64,000 bases of DNA from SKHV01 sp963678565 (lineage in GTDB: Bacteria; Bacteroidota; Bacteroidia; Bacteroidales; Prolixibacteraceae). The notes below the pieces were generated by a model. That model worked only from the letters and a program-made list of their open reading frames with translations. It ran no database searches and was not told the origin of the DNA. This document shows positions 26,323 to 36,455 of this stretch, piece by piece. Position numbers and translations under genes: made by a program. Where the stretch lies: contig OY782875.1 in NCBI GenBank assembly GCA_963678565.1, forward strand, positions 434,001 to 498,000. Reading direction: 5' to 3'. The first letter of the stretch is position 1, and every line of letters starts with the position of its first letter.

Positions 26323-29300
26323 ATGATAAAGTTTGAGCGCTATCTATTAATTTTTATAACTTTTTTTCTTAGCCTAAGTTGCTTTTCGCAAAATATAGAT
26401 CATTGGGAAAGTTTAGTTCTCGAAACTTCAACTTCAAAATATTTACCAGGCAATTCTGCACCTGAAACTAACTGGCAAACTATTGGTTTTGATGATAGTG
26501 ACTGGATTGATGGCACCTGTTCTGTTGGTTATGGCGACAATGATGATTTAACTGAGATCGAATCGGTTTTATCGGTGTACCTGAGGACTGAATTTGAGAT
26601 TTCAGATCTAACACAGATTAAGAGTTTGGTTTTAAATATGGATTACGATGATGCTTTTGTTGCTTATCTGAATGGCGTAGAAGTGGCTCGTTCAAATATT
26701 GGAACAGTAGGGGCTGAGCCTGCTTTTGATCAGGTAGCAGCATCCAACCACGAAGCGTTGTTATATCAAAATACAGCACCAGAAATTTTTAATTTAAGTA
26801 CCATATATTCATCGGTATTAATAAATGGTAAGAATGTACTTGCCGTTCAAGTACATAGCGTTGCCAATTCTTCCGACTTAACTTGCATGCCCTTTTTATC
26901 AATTGGGGTTAGTTACGATCAGATGAAGTATTTTCCAACGCCCGACTGGTTTGAACCTCCTTATGTTGAAGAGAAATTTGAATCATCCAATCTACCAATT
27001 TTAATAATTGAGACTGAGGGAGGAGCTAACATCGTTGACGAGCCCAAAGTAAACGCAACTTTAAAAATTGCATACAACGAAGAGGGCAAACGGAATTATG
27101 TTGCAGGTCCTTATCACGAATCTTCGGGTTTAATTGGAATTGAGATTCGAGGAAATGTAACTCAAACTTTTCCAAAGAAACCTTATATTTTTGAAACACG
27201 CGATAGCCTAGGAGAAAACCGGAATGTTGAGATTTTAGGCTTGCCGAAAGAAAACGATTGGATCTTACGCGCGTGTTACCTTGATAAAACGCTAATGCGC
27301 AATGCGATTGCTTGTCAGATGTCTCGAAATATGGGGAGATATGCTAGTCGTTTCAGATATTGCGAAGTGATTTTAAACGGACGATACGATGGTGTTTATA
27401 CCTTGATGGAGCAGATAAAGCTAGATAAAAACAGGGTTGATTTAGATCGACTGACACCTGAAATGACCGACTCCGATTCTATTACCGGAGGCTATATTTA
27501 TCAAGTTTCGCAAAAAGCTGCTGATTTTGGAAATCGTCGAAGTTTGTCTTATCCTGCAGCTGATGAAATTAATGAGGAACAGCTAAATTATATCAAAGAA
27601 TACGACGATAAATTTAGGGCAGTAATGAACTCTTCCGATTATGCCGATCCCTTGAATGGTTATTCAAAATATATCGATGTGCAGTCGTTTATCGATGAAA
27701 TAATTGTGCAAGAAGCCACCAAAAATTCTGATGCTTATGGTTGGAGTAGTTACTTTTTTAAAGATCGAAAACGGAAATTGAGTGCTGGACCTATTTGGGA
27801 TTTTGACCAGGCTTTAGCCAATTCTAGTTGGAATGATGGCTCCAATACAGAGGAGTGGAATATTACAAAAGTATATAATAGTGTTCCTCCTTTTTGGGCA
27901 AAGCTTTTTAATGAACCCAAATTTCAGTATTTGTTTAAAACGAGATGGTTAGAGCTAAGAAAGAGTGTTCTCCATACTGATTCCTTAATGAATTTTATCG
28001 ACTCCCAAGCGATTTTACTTGAGGAAGCGCAACAACGAAATTTTGAGCGTTGGCCAATCTTGGGTGAATTTACGTGGCGAAGTTTGGATGGTTATGCCGA
28101 AAGAGATACCTATCAGAAAGAGGTTGATTACATGAAGGATTTTTTGCAAGATCATTTAAATTGGATGGATGATCAAATGCGTTTAATCCCAGATCAAGAA
28201 TTTGAAATTCCTGAATTGGTAATTTCTGAGCTCATGTATTCGGCAATGGATGGCGACGAAAATGAATATTTGAAAATAACGAATCCAAATGAATCTAAAG
28301 CGGTCAATCTTGAAGGCATCTTTTTCTCTAATGGAATAAAGTATGGATTTGAAGAAGGAGCAATGCTTCAACCTAAATCATCGTTTGTATTGGCATCTAA
28401 TATGGAAAACTATGAAGCCAATTATAAGGAAATTGCTGACGGTAAGTTCTTTGGACAACTTCAGAATTCGGGTGAGCGAATTAGATTGGTGAATAGTTAT
28501 GGCCTTGAAATTGATGAGGTAGTTTACACCGATAGTTTGCCTTGGCCTGAAGTTACCTTAAATACCAATGGGCCGATTGCTTTGAAGGATATACATGGGC
28601 ACAATGGGAACCCAGAAAATTGGGAATTTAAGACTTTAACAAATAAACTTCCACAATTGGTAATCAGTGAGATTATGTACAATCCCTTGGAGGGGAATGG
28701 TTATGAGTGGATTGAAATTGTGAATGCCAGTGATGAACAAATTAGTTTGGCAGGAATATATTTTTCAGAGGGGATTGATTTTGCCTTTACCGATACACAA
28801 ACAATCGATGCCGGTGAGTACTTGGTTTTGGCATCGAATAAAGTATGGGTGGGAGGAAAATACGAAATTCCGGTAGCTGGCGAATTTACCGGAAAGCTTG
28901 ATAATAGTGGTGAATTACTAATGTTGAAGGACAGCCTAGGGAATACAATAAATGCAATAAAATATAACGATAAGGCACCTTGGCCCGATTTAACCGGAAA
29001 TGATTTTAGATCAATTGAGTTGGTCGATATTACTACAGACAATGCTGTTGCTGAAAATTGGGTGGTATCGGGACTTGATGATGGTACTCCTGGGTTTCGA
29101 TATGGAACTCGAATTAAGGAAGTCACAGCCCAAAATCAAATTGAAATGTATCCAAATCCCGCAAAAAATAGCTTGTATTTCACTACAACAGGGTCAACCG
29201 ATATAGAAATTAGAATCTTTAATCTTTCTGGTGCTGAAATTGCTCATCATTTACTACATCATCAAAAATCAATCGACCTACAAAGTATCAGTGAAGGAAG

Positions 29301-29364
29301 TTATGTAGTTAAAATTCGCAGCAATAAGCAAACAGTCAGTCGACATCTGACTATAATTCGATAA
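26323..29364 (+). CDS. CotH-kinase / lamin-tail-domain secreted protein with T9SS sorting domain
   Basis: 1013 residues. Signal peptide to about residue 23 (LSLSCFSQ). Domains: a galactose-binding-like beta-sandwich about 25-205 (WQTIGFDDSDWIDGTCSVGYGD); a CotH-type protein kinase-like domain about 225-600, with the motifs ILNGRYDGVYTLMEQIKLD and GPIWDFDQAL; two lamin-tail domains starting near 628 and 776 (LVISEIMYNP); and a T9SS sorting domain from about 940 (MYPNPAKNSL). CotH domains phosphorylate spore-coat proteins in Bacillus; the role of these large surface versions in Bacteroidota is unknown. It ends 4 bases from the stop of the convergent TonB receptor gene. Confidence 0.88.
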   Translation: MIKFERYLLIFITFFLSLSCFSQNIDHWESLVLETSTSKYLPGNSAPETNWQTIGFDDSDWIDGTCSVGYGDNDDLTEIESVLSVYLRTEFEISDLTQIKSLVLNMDYDDAFVAYLNGVEVARSNIGTVGAEPAFDQVAASNHEALLYQNTAPEIFNLSTIYSSVLINGKNVLAVQVHSVANSSDLTCMPFLSIGVSYDQMKYFPTPDWFEPPYVEEKFESSNLPILIIETEGGANIVDEPKVNATLKIAYNEEGKRNYVAGPYHESSGLIGIEIRGNVTQTFPKKPYIFETRDSLGENRNVEILGLPKENDWILRACYLDKTLMRNAIACQMSRNMGRYASRFRYCEVILNGRYDGVYTLMEQIKLDKNRVDLDRLTPEMTDSDSITGGYIYQVSQKAADFGNRRSLSYPAADEINEEQLNYIKEYDDKFRAVMNSSDYADPLNGYSKYIDVQSFIDEIIVQEATKNSDAYGWSSYFFKDRKRKLSAGPIWDFDQALANSSWNDGSNTEEWNITKVYNSVPPFWAKLFNEPKFQYLFKTRWLELRKSVLHTDSLMNFIDSQAILLEEAQQRNFERWPILGEFTWRSLDGYAERDTYQKEVDYMKDFLQDHLNWMDDQMRLIPDQEFEIPELVISELMYSAMDGDENEYLKITNPNESKAVNLEGIFFSNGIKYGFEEGAMLQPKSSFVLASNMENYEANYKEIADGKFFGQLQNSGERIRLVNSYGLEIDEVVYTDSLPWPEVTLNTNGPIALKDIHGHNGNPENWEFKTLTNKLPQLVISEIMYNPLEGNGYEWIEIVNASDEQISLAGIYFSEGIDFAFTDTQTIDAGEYLVLASNKVWVGGKYEIPVAGEFTGKLDNSGELLMLKDSLGNTINAIKYNDKAPWPDLTGNDFRSIELVDITTDNAVAENWVVSGLDDGTPGFRYGTRIKEVTAQNQIEMYPNPAKNSLYFTTTGSTDIEIRIFNLSGAEIAHHLLHHQKSIDLQSISEGSYVVKIRSNKQTVSRHLTIIR

Positions 29365-29368
29365 ATAT

Positions 29369-31750
29369 TTAGAATTCCAGAATAATTCCCAGCGTTGGCA
29401 ATACCGTTCCCGATGCATTAGGAAGCCTTTTTAATATATATTTTGTTCCATTGTCGGTTGTAAGGTAATTGCCGTTCTCATCTTTCTCACGCACAATTAT
29501 ATCTGGGTTTTCAGCTTGAAAGTTGTATGCATTCTGAATGTCGATATAGAATTTTGCGGTGATTTTATCCAGATAAAAAGCTTTGTCGATTCTTATATCA
29601 AGTTGATGAAAAGAAGCCAAACGTTCAGAATTGATCTGAGTATAATCAACATAAGCACGTCCTTGAGCTTGCCATGCCGAAACAACACTCGATTTTTCTA
29701 AATCGTAAGGTGTATAGGGTAATCCACCCACAAACCGCCATTTTCCACCAAAACTCCAGTTATTTTTGTATTTGTAGGTTGCAAAAACGGTTAATAAGTG
29801 CTTACTGTCCCAGCTCGATGGAATAAATTTTTCGGTTTGAATATCATAAAATTCGCTGCGAACTAGGGTGTAAGAAATATTTCCATTTAAATTTTTCTGA
29901 TTGTTAATTCTAGCCAGAAATTCAACTCCATATGCCCGTCCTTCTCCATTTGAGGTAACTTCTTCGTCGCCTAAAACTCCATAATCGGCACCTTTGTTTG
30001 CCAAACTAATTTTGTCGTTCACCGAAACAGGGTAGTTGGCGTATTGCTTTAAAAATCCTTCGGCCGATAATTGAAATTTTGTTCCCGGACGATACTCGAA
30101 TCCTGCGATGTAATGATCGGCACGAATGTAACTTAGCTTATTGGTTTTGTTTACAAAAGCATCGTCCATTCTATAGCCTAAACTGGTATAAGGTGGCAAT
30201 TGATAATATCTTCCAACATTACTGTTGATACTCCAATCGCTATTCAAATTATAGGATATTGAAACTCGTGGCGAAAACTGATCAACTGGGTTCGACATGC
30301 TTGAAGAATAATCGTTACCGTCCACACGAAGCCCCATTGAAAGTGTCAAATTATCGCCCAAAAAATTGCGGCTTGCTTGTCCAAAAATACCATATTTTAA
30401 CAAAGGTAAATCGCTATTGTAATTGATCTCAAATGGAGTGATTCCAATAAATCGTTTTTGATAGGTGTCGTTGGTATATCTTACCAAATCAATATTTCCA
30501 CCATAGCGAATTTTATACCCGGCAAAGTTATTTGAATTCTCTAAGCGAAGTTTGTTTTCAATTTCTTGCGAATCATAATCTAAAACAAGGTTTTCAGGAT
30601 CGCTTTCATCGTTATCGAAATACTTGTAAGCGGTGTTATCCAATTGATTTCGACTTAATGCCAGTGTGAAAAAGCCATTTTCATGAAAATGTTTGTAAAC
30701 GGCTCCAACCGTATACGACCATTGCTCATTAACAGCAATTGAATTTAAAATGTATTCCTGCGTTTCATCCGGATCTTCAATTCCTAAATTCAAATCAAAT
30801 TGGTCGATGGCACCTAAACCGATAAAAGTGATTTCATTTTTCTGATCTATTTTAGTACGAATTTTAAACTGCATGTCGTTAAAAGTTGGCAAGAATGGTA
30901 GTTCAAGCGCACTAAACAGCAATTGTAAATACGATCGACGTGCCGAAACAATATAGGTTGTTTTATCGCCAATTGGTCCGTCTAAAGTTGCAGTAACTTC
31001 TGACGCTCCAAGCGAGGTTCTAAACTTTGTTTTATCACTATTTCCATCTACTTGGGTAAATTCTAATACCCCGCTTAATGCATCGCCACGTGCTGCCGGG
31101 AAAGCACCACTATAATATTTTACTTCGCGAATAAAATCGGCATTAATAATTCCAACTGGACCACCTGAAGCGCCTTGAGTTGCAAAGTGATTGATGTTAG
31201 GAACTTCAATTCCATCTAAGTAAAAAACACTTTCAGAAGGGCCGCCTCCACGTATGATTATGTCGTTGCGGAAAGCTGGGGTTGAGGCAACGCCCGGAAA
31301 TGAAGAAATAACTTTTGAGATGTCGCGGTTGGCTCCGGGATTGGTTTCTATTTCTCCTACACCAATGCTTCTTAATGAAACCGGACTTTCATCGGTTTTG
31401 CGAAAAGGACTGGCTGTTACTTTTACCTCATCGATATTGGTTGTAGAAGGTTCCATCTTAATTTCAAGAAAGGCCGAATTCGCATTGCTAATTTCAATTT
31501 CATCCGACACTGTATTTTCGTAACCGATAAAAGAGCAAGTAAGTCGAATAAAGCCTGGTTCTAATCCGAATATTTGAAAGCTTCCATCTAAGTCTGAAAC
31601 TGTTCCTGTTTCGGTGCCAAGTACAACAATGTTTACAAACGGAAGTGGCTCGTTCGATTGAGCATCATAAATTTTTCCTTTAATGGTACCGTTTTGTGCA
31701 TAGGTTGAGACGATAAAGAGACTCAATAAAATCGTGTATATATATTTCAT
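29369..31750 (-). CDS. TonB-dependent receptor with carboxypeptidase-regulatory-like N-terminal domain
   Basis: 793 residues. Signal peptide MKYIYTILLSLFIVSTYAQ, then a CarboxypepD_reg-like domain about 22-105 (GTIKGKIYDAQSNEPLPFVNIVV), then the plug (IIIRGGGPSESVFYLDGIEVPNINHF) and a 22-strand-type barrel ending in a hydrophobic C-terminal strand with terminal Phe. It is an outer membrane importer; no SusC signature or SusD partner is present, so the ligand could be a metal complex, cofactor or peptide. The lipoprotein gene 9 bases upstream in the same direction is the likely partner. Confidence 0.92.
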   Translation of the reverse strand: MKYIYTILLSLFIVSTYAQNGTIKGKIYDAQSNEPLPFVNIVVLGTETGTVSDLDGSFQIFGLEPGFIRLTCSFIGYENTVSDEIEISNANSAFLEIKMEPSTTNIDEVKVTASPFRKTDESPVSLRSIGVGEIETNPGANRDISKVISSFPGVASTPAFRNDIIIRGGGPSESVFYLDGIEVPNINHFATQGASGGPVGIINADFIREVKYYSGAFPAARGDALSGVLEFTQVDGNSDKTKFRTSLGASEVTATLDGPIGDKTTYIVSARRSYLQLLFSALELPFLPTFNDMQFKIRTKIDQKNEITFIGLGAIDQFDLNLGIEDPDETQEYILNSIAVNEQWSYTVGAVYKHFHENGFFTLALSRNQLDNTAYKYFDNDESDPENLVLDYDSQEIENKLRLENSNNFAGYKIRYGGNIDLVRYTNDTYQKRFIGITPFEINYNSDLPLLKYGIFGQASRNFLGDNLTLSMGLRVDGNDYSSSMSNPVDQFSPRVSISYNLNSDWSINSNVGRYYQLPPYTSLGYRMDDAFVNKTNKLSYIRADHYIAGFEYRPGTKFQLSAEGFLKQYANYPVSVNDKISLANKGADYGVLGDEEVTSNGEGRAYGVEFLARINNQKNLNGNISYTLVRSEFYDIQTEKFIPSSWDSKHLLTVFATYKYKNNWSFGGKWRFVGGLPYTPYDLEKSSVVSAWQAQGRAYVDYTQINSERLASFHQLDIRIDKAFYLDKITAKFYIDIQNAYNFQAENPDIIVREKDENGNYLTTDNGTKYILKRLPNASGTVLPTLGIILEF

Positions 31751-31759
31751 ATTTGAGTT

Positions 31760-32491
31760 CTAAAATGTGATTTTTGCTGATTCAATAATTTTTAAAGCAG
31801 TTGAAAAACCATTTAAATTGGTGTAAAGATGTCCGTCTTCTCCTGAATAATGACTGTGTCCAATCGGGTTTAAAAAGTAGGGTTTTTCCAACTCATTTTT
31901 GTTTATGGTAACCGCGTAAACCAATGCTGGTTGTGCTGAGGTTTTATAATTGAAATCATCGGGGTATTTCTCATTCGTCCAATGTTCATTATAATCCCAT
32001 GGAATATTTATTTCCATTAGAATTTTAAATTGATCGGGTAATTCGTTGATAATTTTAGAATGCAATAAAAAATCTGATTGGGGCGTTGCTCCAGTGATTC
32101 CATCGGGAACCGGATGTGTTGCATCGGGCATAAGAGGTAAATTCTCTGCCTTTGCTCTTTTGTGTAACCAGAAGGGAAGAGTTGCCGGGCGATTGGCTGG
32201 TCCGGGTTTATTATCCCATTTATTTTCTCCAAGAGAACCATGCCCGTATACTCCGGTGGCAAGATATTGAGTGACAAAAACGGTCTCGATATAATTGCCT
32301 TTTACATCTTCAACCCAAAAAGAAAATGTAGGATGATGAAAAGATTTGCCTGCAACAACATTAATTGAAAAAGGAGTTTCTTTAGCTTCAACATTAGTTG
32401 ACAACTCGACCAAATTATTAACTTTTACTTTATTATTACTACAAGCTTGTAGTACAATTGCAAGAAGGATTAATAGTCTAAATATCTTCAT
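31760..32491 (-). CDS. Lipoprotein of unknown function paired with a TonB receptor
   Basis: 243 residues from the ATG at 32491, preferred over an in-frame TTG at 32521 because the signal peptide (MKIFRLLILLAIVLQAC) starts there; lipobox LQAC. The mature part contains HHPTFSFWVEDVKGNYIETVFVTQYLATG, several His and Trp residues, and HSHYSGEDGHLY near the C terminus, which could bind a metal or cofactor. I do not recognise the family with confidence. It lies 9 bases before the TonB receptor gene, so the two probably handle the same ligand. Confidence 0.75.
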   Translation of the reverse strand: MKIFRLLILLAIVLQACSNNKVKVNNLVELSTNVEAKETPFSINVVAGKSFHHPTFSFWVEDVKGNYIETVFVTQYLATGVYGHGSLGENKWDNKPGPANRPATLPFWLHKRAKAENLPLMPDATHPVPDGITGATPQSDFLLHSKIINELPDQFKILMEINIPWDYNEHWTNEKYPDDFNYKTSAQPALVYAVTINKNELEKPYFLNPIGHSHYSGEDGHLYTNLNGFSTALKIIESAKITF

Positions 32492-32594
32492 GTTGATTGA
32501 ATTACTTGTCTTAGTGGACAAACAAGCATGTTTGAAGATTTGTTTAGAAATGACAACTAAAAAAGAAGTGAATTTATGTTAAATTGAATGTAGT

Positions 32595-34556
32595 TTATTT
32601 TGACAAGGGAAGAGTAAAATAGAAATCAGAACCTTCTCCAAGCTTACTTTCAACCGAAATATTTCCTTTACTTTTTTCAACAAATTCCTTAACCAAAGCT
32701 AAACCTAGTCCGGTTCCTTTTTCATTGTTTGTACCTCTGGTACTTTGAATATTTAAGTTGTTGAATAGAGAATACGCTTTTTGAGTGTCTATTCCAATTC
32801 CATTGTCTTTAATGTGAATTGTCACACTGTTGGTATTTGTTTTTGAGAATATTTCAATTTTCCCATTTATATTGGTAAATTTAATAGCATTGCCAATTAA
32901 ATTAATCAATATAGTTCTGGTTAAATTTCGATCGGCATGAACCATTGTGGGTTCGTTGTCATGTATCGAAAATTCAATATTTTTCACCTTTGCCATCTGT
33001 TTGAAAACGCCAGTTGCATCTTCAATTAATTCTACAATATTCAGTTTCTCTGGTTCAAAATTTAAAACATCGCGTTGACTGCGAGCCCAATTTAAAAGGT
33101 TGTTAATTAATTTATGTGTTTCAACAGAAGTTTCGTAAACCAAATGACCTTTTTCTTTAGCTTGTTCAATTTGTTTCTCGTCTAAATCGTTTAACATCAT
33201 ATCGGTTAAGCCAATTAAAACATTAAATGGATTGATGAGATCGTGTGAAATAATTGAAAATAGCTGATCTTTGGTTTGATTACTCTGCTCTAACTCTTTA
33301 CTATATTTTCCTCGCATACGCAACCAATAGAAAAGAGAAAATACAGTACCCGCTAGCAAGAATAATATGATGATCATGTAGGTTTGTTCTTGCTCTTTAA
33401 GTTTGAGGTTGTTTTCGGCAATATATAAGTCTTCGCTAGTTTGAAAGCGGTTTTTTAACTCCGACATTGTTTCAAACTGTTGTACCGAATAAAGTGAATC
33501 GTATATCGTTAGGTAGTTATCATAAATATTGTTGGCAGTTTTATAGTCTTCTAGGATATTGTAGAAGCTTGCCCATGTTTTATAGGTTTCTAAAATATTA
33601 GAAGGGTTTTTTGTTTCATTGGCCAGATTTAAAGTTGATTGAATGATTTTTTCTCCGGCTTCGACTTCATTTTTATATGCATGAACTTTAGCTTTTCCTA
33701 ACTGACTTAATATGATGCCTTTCTTGTTGTTTCTACTTTGGTTGAGCTTTAGTGCTTCGTTGTAACAGAAGAAAGCGGAATCGTAAGATGCTAAATTGGT
33801 GTAAACATCGCCCATTCCAATGTAGGAATAAGCCATGTAGTTGCTGTTTTTTAGTTTCTCGTGCAGACTAAACGATTCTTTAAAAAATTGCAATGCTTGT
33901 TTCGAATTGCCCATATCATTAAGGGTGTATGCAATTTCAAGCGTTGCCGATGCAATTCCAATTGAATCGTTCAGTATTTTACGCTGTTCAATTGCTGCAT
34001 TAAAGCAATACAAAGCCGAATCGTATTTTTGATTCATTCGATCAACCAATCCTAAATTGATATAGCTATAAGCAATTCCTCGATTGTCTTTTTTATCGAG
34101 AAATATTTTAAGTGATTTTTCTGCATATTCTTTTGCTAAGGCGATATTTCCGGTTGCGTAAAATGCATCTCCTAAATTATTGTAAACATACGCTATCTCG
34201 ATAGAGTCGTTAATTAGCAGACTTTTTTCGAGTCCTTTGTCGTAATAGAAAATAGCTTGTGAGAAATCGTGTTTATAATGCTGATAAACAACACCCACGT
34301 AGTTATACAATTTCGAAAGTTGCTTGTCGAGCTTATTTGCTTGGGCAATCAAAATTCCTTTTTTGCCCAATTCGATTGCTAAATCGGAATTCTTTTCTCG
34401 GTTTTCCCAACATAATTTTGCAAGTAAATCGGCTTGTTCTACTTTCGATAGATTCTCAAAGTTTTCGGATATATCAGCAGGAATCTGTTGGCCGTAAGAA
34501 ATTCGGCTCAGTACAAATAATAAGATAAATAATTTAGTTAGTAGTATCCTTTTCAT
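32595..34556 (-). CDS. TPR-repeat sensor histidine kinase
   Basis: 653 residues. A signal peptide is followed by about eight tetratricopeptide repeats (residues about 60-350) predicted to lie in the periplasm, one TM helix near 395-412, then a HisKA domain (FSIISHDLINPFNVLIGL, phosphoacceptor His438) and a HATPase_c domain with N box (ILINLIGNAIKF), DNGIGID and GTGLGLALVKEF. No receiver domain and no response regulator gene is adjacent. The TPR domain probably senses a periplasmic protein or peptide. Encoded 73 bases upstream of the lipoprotein/TonB receptor pair in the same direction. Confidence 0.93.
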   Translation of the reverse strand: MKRILLTKLFILLFVLSRISYGQQIPADISENFENLSKVEQADLLAKLCWENREKNSDLAIELGKKGILIAQANKLDKQLSKLYNYVGVVYQHYKHDFSQAIFYYDKGLEKSLLINDSIEIAYVYNNLGDAFYATGNIALAKEYAEKSLKIFLDKKDNRGIAYSYINLGLVDRMNQKYDSALYCFNAAIEQRKILNDSIGIASATLEIAYTLNDMGNSKQALQFFKESFSLHEKLKNSNYMAYSYIGMGDVYTNLASYDSAFFCYNEALKLNQSRNNKKGIILSQLGKAKVHAYKNEVEAGEKIIQSTLNLANETKNPSNILETYKTWASFYNILEDYKTANNIYDNYLTIYDSLYSVQQFETMSELKNRFQTSEDLYIAENNLKLKEQEQTYMIIILFLLAGTVFSLFYWLRMRGKYSKELEQSNQTKDQLFSIISHDLINPFNVLIGLTDMMLNDLDEKQIEQAKEKGHLVYETSVETHKLINNLLNWARSQRDVLNFEPEKLNIVELIEDATGVFKQMAKVKNIEFSIHDNEPTMVHADRNLTRTILINLIGNAIKFTNINGKIEIFSKTNTNSVTIHIKDNGIGIDTQKAYSLFNNLNIQSTRGTNNEKGTGLGLALVKEFVEKSKGNISVESKLGEGSDFYFTLPLSK

Positions 34557-34673
34557 TAAATATTGAAAAATCGATTCGTAGCTTTATAACAATTGAATAT
34601 GAAATATGATTAAAGTTAGGGAAAAAATATTTATATAATGAAATTAAAAAGAGGTAGGTGCAATTATTAATAA

Positions 34674-34718
34674 GAAAACCGCCGAAGATTAAATATAAAT
34701 CAATCTTCGGCGGTTTTC
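34674..34718 (-). terminator. Rho-independent terminator after glyS
   Basis: A perfect 17-bp stem GAAAACCGCCGAAGATT (34674-34690) with 34702-34718 and an 11-base loop. It lies 28 bases after the glyS stop on the minus strand; the arms end in T runs in both directions. Confidence 0.9.
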
Positions 34719-34746
34719 TATATTTTGTAAATAAAGTTTGAAAACC

Positions 34747-36297
34747 TTATTTCAATCTAGCATATAGGCTTTTGGCACTGGTTGCTTTAGCTATAATACC
34801 TTGTAGCTCATCAATTTTTACTCGTTCTTGCTCCATAGTATCACGATAGCGAATTGTTACCGTATTGTCTTCCAGCGACTGGTGATCAACCGTTACGCAG
34901 AATGGTGTTCCAACTGCATCCATGCGGCGATAGCGTTTTCCGATCGAATCTTTTTCATCGTACTGACATTTGAAATCAAATTTCAAATCATCAATTATTG
35001 CACGTGCTTTTTCTGGTAAACCATCTTTTTTAAGCAATGGCATAACGGCTAGTTTTATTGGTGCAAGTTGTGCAGGTAATTTTAAAACCACACGGGTGTC
35101 AACTTTGCCATTGGAGCTTGTTACTTCTTCTTCGCAATAACTTGCTGCCATAACTTGTAAGAACATACGATCCACTCCAATCGAAGTTTCCACTACGTAA
35201 GGGACATAAGATTTACCTTCTTCAGGATCGTAATATTGAATCTTCTTTCCAGAATACTCTTGGTGCTGACTTAAATCGAAATCGGTACGCGAGTGAATTC
35301 CTTCTACCTCTTTAAATCCAAATGGAAATTTGTATTCCACATCAACAGCTGCATTTGCGTAATGTGCTAATTTCTCGTGTTCATGGAAACGATAGTTGTC
35401 ATTGCCAAAACCTAAAGCTTGGTGCCAGCTCATTCGAGTTGCTTTCCATTTTTCAAACCAATCTAATTCTGTGCCCGGTTTTACAAAGAATTGCATTTCC
35501 ATTTGTTCGAATTCGCGCATGCGGAAAATAAACTGACGGGCAACAATTTCGTTACGGAAGGCTTTCCCAATTTGAGCAATCCCAAATGGTAATTTCATGC
35601 GTCCGGTTTTTTGAACATTCAGGTAGTTTACAAAAATACCTTGAGCGGTTTCAGGACGTAAATATATTTTTTGAGCACCATCGGCAGTACTTCCCATTTC
35701 AGTGGCAAACATTAAATTGAACTGACGAACGTCGGTCCAGTTTTTAGTTCCCGAAATTGGGCAGGCAATGCCTTCATCGATGATGATTTGTTTTAATTCT
35801 TCCAGATTGTTATCGTTCAAGGCATCTGAAAAACGTTGGTGCAAAGCATTCCATTTTTCTTGGTTTTTCAATACTCTTGGATTCGTTGTTCTGAATTGTT
35901 CTTCGTCAAACGATTCACCAAAACGCTTTTTGGCTTTGGTAACTTCTTTGTCCATTTTTGCTTCAATCTTTGCCAACTGCTCCTCGATTAAAACATCGGC
36001 ACGATATCGTTTCTTTGAATCTTTGTTGTCGATTAATGGATCGTTGAAAGCATCAACGTGTCCCGAAGCTTTCCAAATAGTTGGATGCATGAATATTGCA
36101 GAATCGATACCTACTACATTTTCGTGCAATAGTACCATTGAATCCCACCAATATTTTTTAATATTATTTTTTAGTTCAACGCCGTTCTGACCGTAATCAT
36201 AAACAGCTCCTAAACCATCGTAAATTTCACTACTCTGAAAAACATACCCATATTCTTTACTATGGGCTACCAATTTCTTAAAAATATCTTCAGCCAT
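34747..36297 (-). CDS. glyS: Glycyl-tRNA synthetase (dimeric, class II type)
   Basis: 516 residues, the single-chain alpha2 type found in Bacteroidota. Seen: YGPxGVELKNNIKKYWW-like N-terminal segment (YDYGQNGVELKNNIKKYWW), the motif 2 region with LRPETAQGIFVNYLN, FGIAQIGKAFRNEI, and the C-terminal anticodon-binding domain (LAPIKLAVMPLLKKDGLP). It charges tRNA-Gly. Single gene with its own terminator. Called glyS by common usage; glyQS is an alternative name. Confidence 0.96.
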   Translation of the reverse strand: MAEDIFKKLVAHSKEYGYVFQSSEIYDGLGAVYDYGQNGVELKNNIKKYWWDSMVLLHENVVGIDSAIFMHPTIWKASGHVDAFNDPLIDNKDSKKRYRADVLIEEQLAKIEAKMDKEVTKAKKRFGESFDEEQFRTTNPRVLKNQEKWNALHQRFSDALNDNNLEELKQIIIDEGIACPISGTKNWTDVRQFNLMFATEMGSTADGAQKIYLRPETAQGIFVNYLNVQKTGRMKLPFGIAQIGKAFRNEIVARQFIFRMREFEQMEMQFFVKPGTELDWFEKWKATRMSWHQALGFGNDNYRFHEHEKLAHYANAAVDVEYKFPFGFKEVEGIHSRTDFDLSQHQEYSGKKIQYYDPEEGKSYVPYVVETSIGVDRMFLQVMAASYCEEEVTSSNGKVDTRVVLKLPAQLAPIKLAVMPLLKKDGLPEKARAIIDDLKFDFKCQYDEKDSIGKRYRRMDAVGTPFCVTVDHQSLEDNTVTIRYRDTMEQERVKIDELQGIIAKATSAKSLYARLK

Positions 36298-36455
36298 AAT
36301 GGTTTGCTAAAATTTTGAATTAGAGGGCGTAAAAATAAAATTTATAATTGAATATTGAGAATTGAGCTCGGCATAATTCAACTTAATTAATAATAATCTC
36401 AAAATTAAAGGAAACCGTAAGGATCAGTCGCATAGTTAGAATGGATGTTTTGTAT

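Noticed and set aside
28701..29126. Minus-strand open frame of 141 codons
   Set aside because: Antisense to the second lamin-tail domain of the CotH protein; Ser/Ile-rich and without family features.
35768..36190. Plus-strand open frame of 140 codons
   Set aside because: Antisense to glyS, whose synthetase motifs cover the region.
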